This document shows positions 62,931 to 64,000 of a stretch of 64,000 nucleotides of DNA, in pieces. Source of the stretch: CAZIVO01 sp964542765 (GTDB lineage: Bacteria > Planctomycetota > UBA1135 > UBA2386); the NCBI GenBank assembly GCA_964542765.1, contig CAZIVO010000002.1, positions 1 through 64,000 of the forward strand, written 5' to 3'. Below the pieces are notes generated by a model. The model was given only the letters and a program-made list of their open reading frames with translations, ran no database searches and was not told where the DNA came from. Numbering within the stretch: position 1 is the first letter of the stretch; each line of letters starts with the position of its first letter. A program made the position numbers and the translations under genes.

Positions 62931-64000
62931 CGCCTCAAACTCCTCCGGTCTGTGGGGTGGAAAGCTCCGGTTTCTTGGTGGAATCCCTGTGCAGAAGGAT
63001 CGGGATATTCCTGGGTGTGGGAGGGGGAACCGGGATTGGTCCAGGGTTCCTCCATCAAGCTTGCATCCTGAGATAGATGCTCTTGCGACTGCGCTGCCAC
63101 GGCTGCCCATGCCTGTGCCCGCCGCCGTCGATTTACTCGCCAGAGCAAGAAGGTGGCGATGCTCAGCAGCAGACAGATGAAACTGCCGGCAGCCAGCCTT
63201 CGACGGGTTTCGCTCAGGCCACCGCTCACACCGTCGGGATCTGGCGAACTGGAGCGAAGAGCTTGCTCTTGCACTGATCCGAGCGAGGCTTGAAGAAGTG
63301 GTAGCAGGTGCTCGTCTTCCTCCGTGAGCCGTTCTTCGAGGGCTTGCGTGCTACTCGGATCGCGCAGTTCGCCCAGCCGCGCAATTGCATGGCGGCGCAC
63401 CGATGTGCTCGGATGGTCGAGCACGGCGAGCAGGGTCTGGCATTCGTTCTCGGGCGGTAGTTTGTTCGACAGGGATTGAAAGGCGAAGGCGAGAGCGTGA
63501 TCGAGTTGCGAACCGTCGCTGCTGATCGCGCAAGCCGCTGCCAGCAGGGGTTGTGGGTCGCCTATATCCGAGAGGGCGAGCATGGCCTGCACGCGATCGT
63601 CGCCATCGCCTTGCCTCGACAGTAGCTTGACCAGGGGCGCGACCGCAGCGCTGGTTTTCAGCTGGCCCAGCAGGCGAGCTGCGAAGGTGCGCGCGGTGAG
63701 ATCTTCGGACTCCAGGGTCTCGAGTGCGGCCTCTTCTGATCTCGGGTCCGGCATGGTGCTCAATGCTGCGATGGCTTGCCGCCGGACCAGGAGAGCTGTC
63801 GGCGCCTGGCTGAGTTCGATGAGTTGCGGGATCACTTCGCGCATCTGTAGCTTTCCAGCGGACCAGGCTGCACGGGCGGTGACTTCCGGATGGCCCGATG
63901 CCAATCCAGCAGCGATGGTTTGTGCGGCTCCCGGGGTGGGATTGGTTTCGGCGGCGAGGAGAGCACGGTAGACCTCGCTCGGCTCTGCCTGCAGGACCGA
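62927..64000 (-). CDS. HEAT-repeat membrane-anchored protein (N-terminus outside window)
   Basis: The frame stays open from 63904 to the window edge, with protein-like sequence (SEVYRALLAAETNPTPGAAQ) ahead of it, so the gene continues beyond base 64000 and TTG 63904 is not the start. HEAT repeats run through most of it (VIPQLIELSQAPTALLVRRQ, VAPLVKLLSRQGDGDDRVQA, LLAVLDHPSTSVRRHAIARL). A hydrophobic segment (FICLLLSIATFLLW) with flanking Arg anchors the C-terminal cytoplasmic tail. It overlaps the 61752-62930 gene by 4 bases and the two are presumably an anchored pair. Confidence 0.82.
   Translation of the reverse strand, partial: SVLQAEPSEVYRALLAAETNPTPGAAQTIAAGLASGHPEVTARAAWSAGKLQMREVIPQLIELSQAPTALLVRRQAIAALSTMPDPRSEEAALETLESEDLTARTFAARLLGQLKTSAAVAPLVKLLSRQGDGDDRVQAMLALSDIGDPQPLLAAACAISSDGSQLDHALAFAFQSLSNKLPPENECQTLLAVLDHPSTSVRRHAIARLGELRDPSSTQALEERLTEEDEHLLPLLQASLGSVQEQALRSSSPDPDGVSGGLSETRRRLAAGSFICLLLSIATFLLWRVNRRRRAQAWAAVAAQSQEHLSQDASLMEEPWTNPGSPSHTQEYPDPSAQGFHQETGAFHPTDRRSLRR

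Noticed and set aside
1..64000. tRNA or rRNA genes and CRISPR repeats
   Set aside because: No T-arm-like GGTTCGA-type element with a matching acceptor stem and no regularly spaced direct repeats were found; I cannot run a covariance search, so a divergent tRNA is not excluded.

Overview
This is a 64 kb, high-GC, gene-dense bacterial window with one 100-base assembly gap (54733-54832). No rRNA, tRNA, CRISPR array, integrase or insertion sequence is visible. The gene content is two exported sulfatases, Sec-exported Gfo/Idh/MocA oxidoreductase, SMP-30, Kelch and TolB-like propellers, HEAT-repeat lipoproteins and secreted proteins, and exported amidohydrolase paralogues. This suggests a member of the Planctomycetota or a neighbouring PVC lineage, probably an aerobic degrader of sulfated polymers. 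That assignment is inferred from content only; there is no phylogenetic marker other than leuS.

Layout. 1-5.2 kb: the tail of an NAD(P)H-hydrate epimerase, then HEAT-repeat secreted and lipoprotein genes and a Cys-rich protein. 5.3-10.1 kb: a tightly overlapping set of glycosyltransferase, two methyltransferases and a sulfotransferase, which looks like a small glycoside or lipid tailoring pathway. 10.2-14.2 kb (minus): two ceramidase-like lipoproteins and an SMP-30 propeller in a coupled operon. 14.3-25.4 kb: a carbohydrate locus flanked by sulfatases, with a PMI-like cupin, two TIM-barrel sugar isomerases, two Gfo/Idh/MocA dehydrogenases and an aldose-epimerase-like protein. It also carries a Cdd1-type helix-hairpin-helix protein and two small membrane proteins. 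25.5-27.2 kb (minus): sat and cysC, which together make PAPS, the donor the sulfotransferase would need. 27.3-34.5 kb: two paralogous secreted Kelch proteins, a C45-type acyltransferase, a secreted unknown and a 4'-phosphopantetheinyl transferase.

34.6-42.7 kb: two B12-dependent acyl-CoA mutase systems. One is methylmalonyl-CoA mutase, with an unusual shortened MutA-like N-terminal fusion, coupled to meaB. The other is a full-length IcmF-type fused isobutyryl-CoA mutase. A glyoxalase lies between them. 42.8-55.7 kb (minus): an SnoaL-like gene preceded by a run of eight exported amidohydrolase-fold genes (nine domains), nearly all overlapping or abutting. Only two of the nine domains keep the His-x-His metal motif; the others carry lineage-specific replacements. 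This is the most unusual part of the window. 56.0-64 kb: a secreted TolB-like propeller, a BtaB-like and a PmtA-like lipid methyltransferase in divergent orientation, a small membrane protein, leuS, and two coupled HEAT proteins with C-terminal anchors, the last running off the window.

Working together: sulfate released outside the cell by the sulfatases could be reactivated by Sat and CysC to PAPS and reused by the sulfotransferase. Sugars freed from the polymer would enter the isomerase/dehydrogenase set. Branched-chain or odd-chain acyl-CoA would be handled by the mutases. The amidohydrolase-like set has no assignable substrate from sequence alone.
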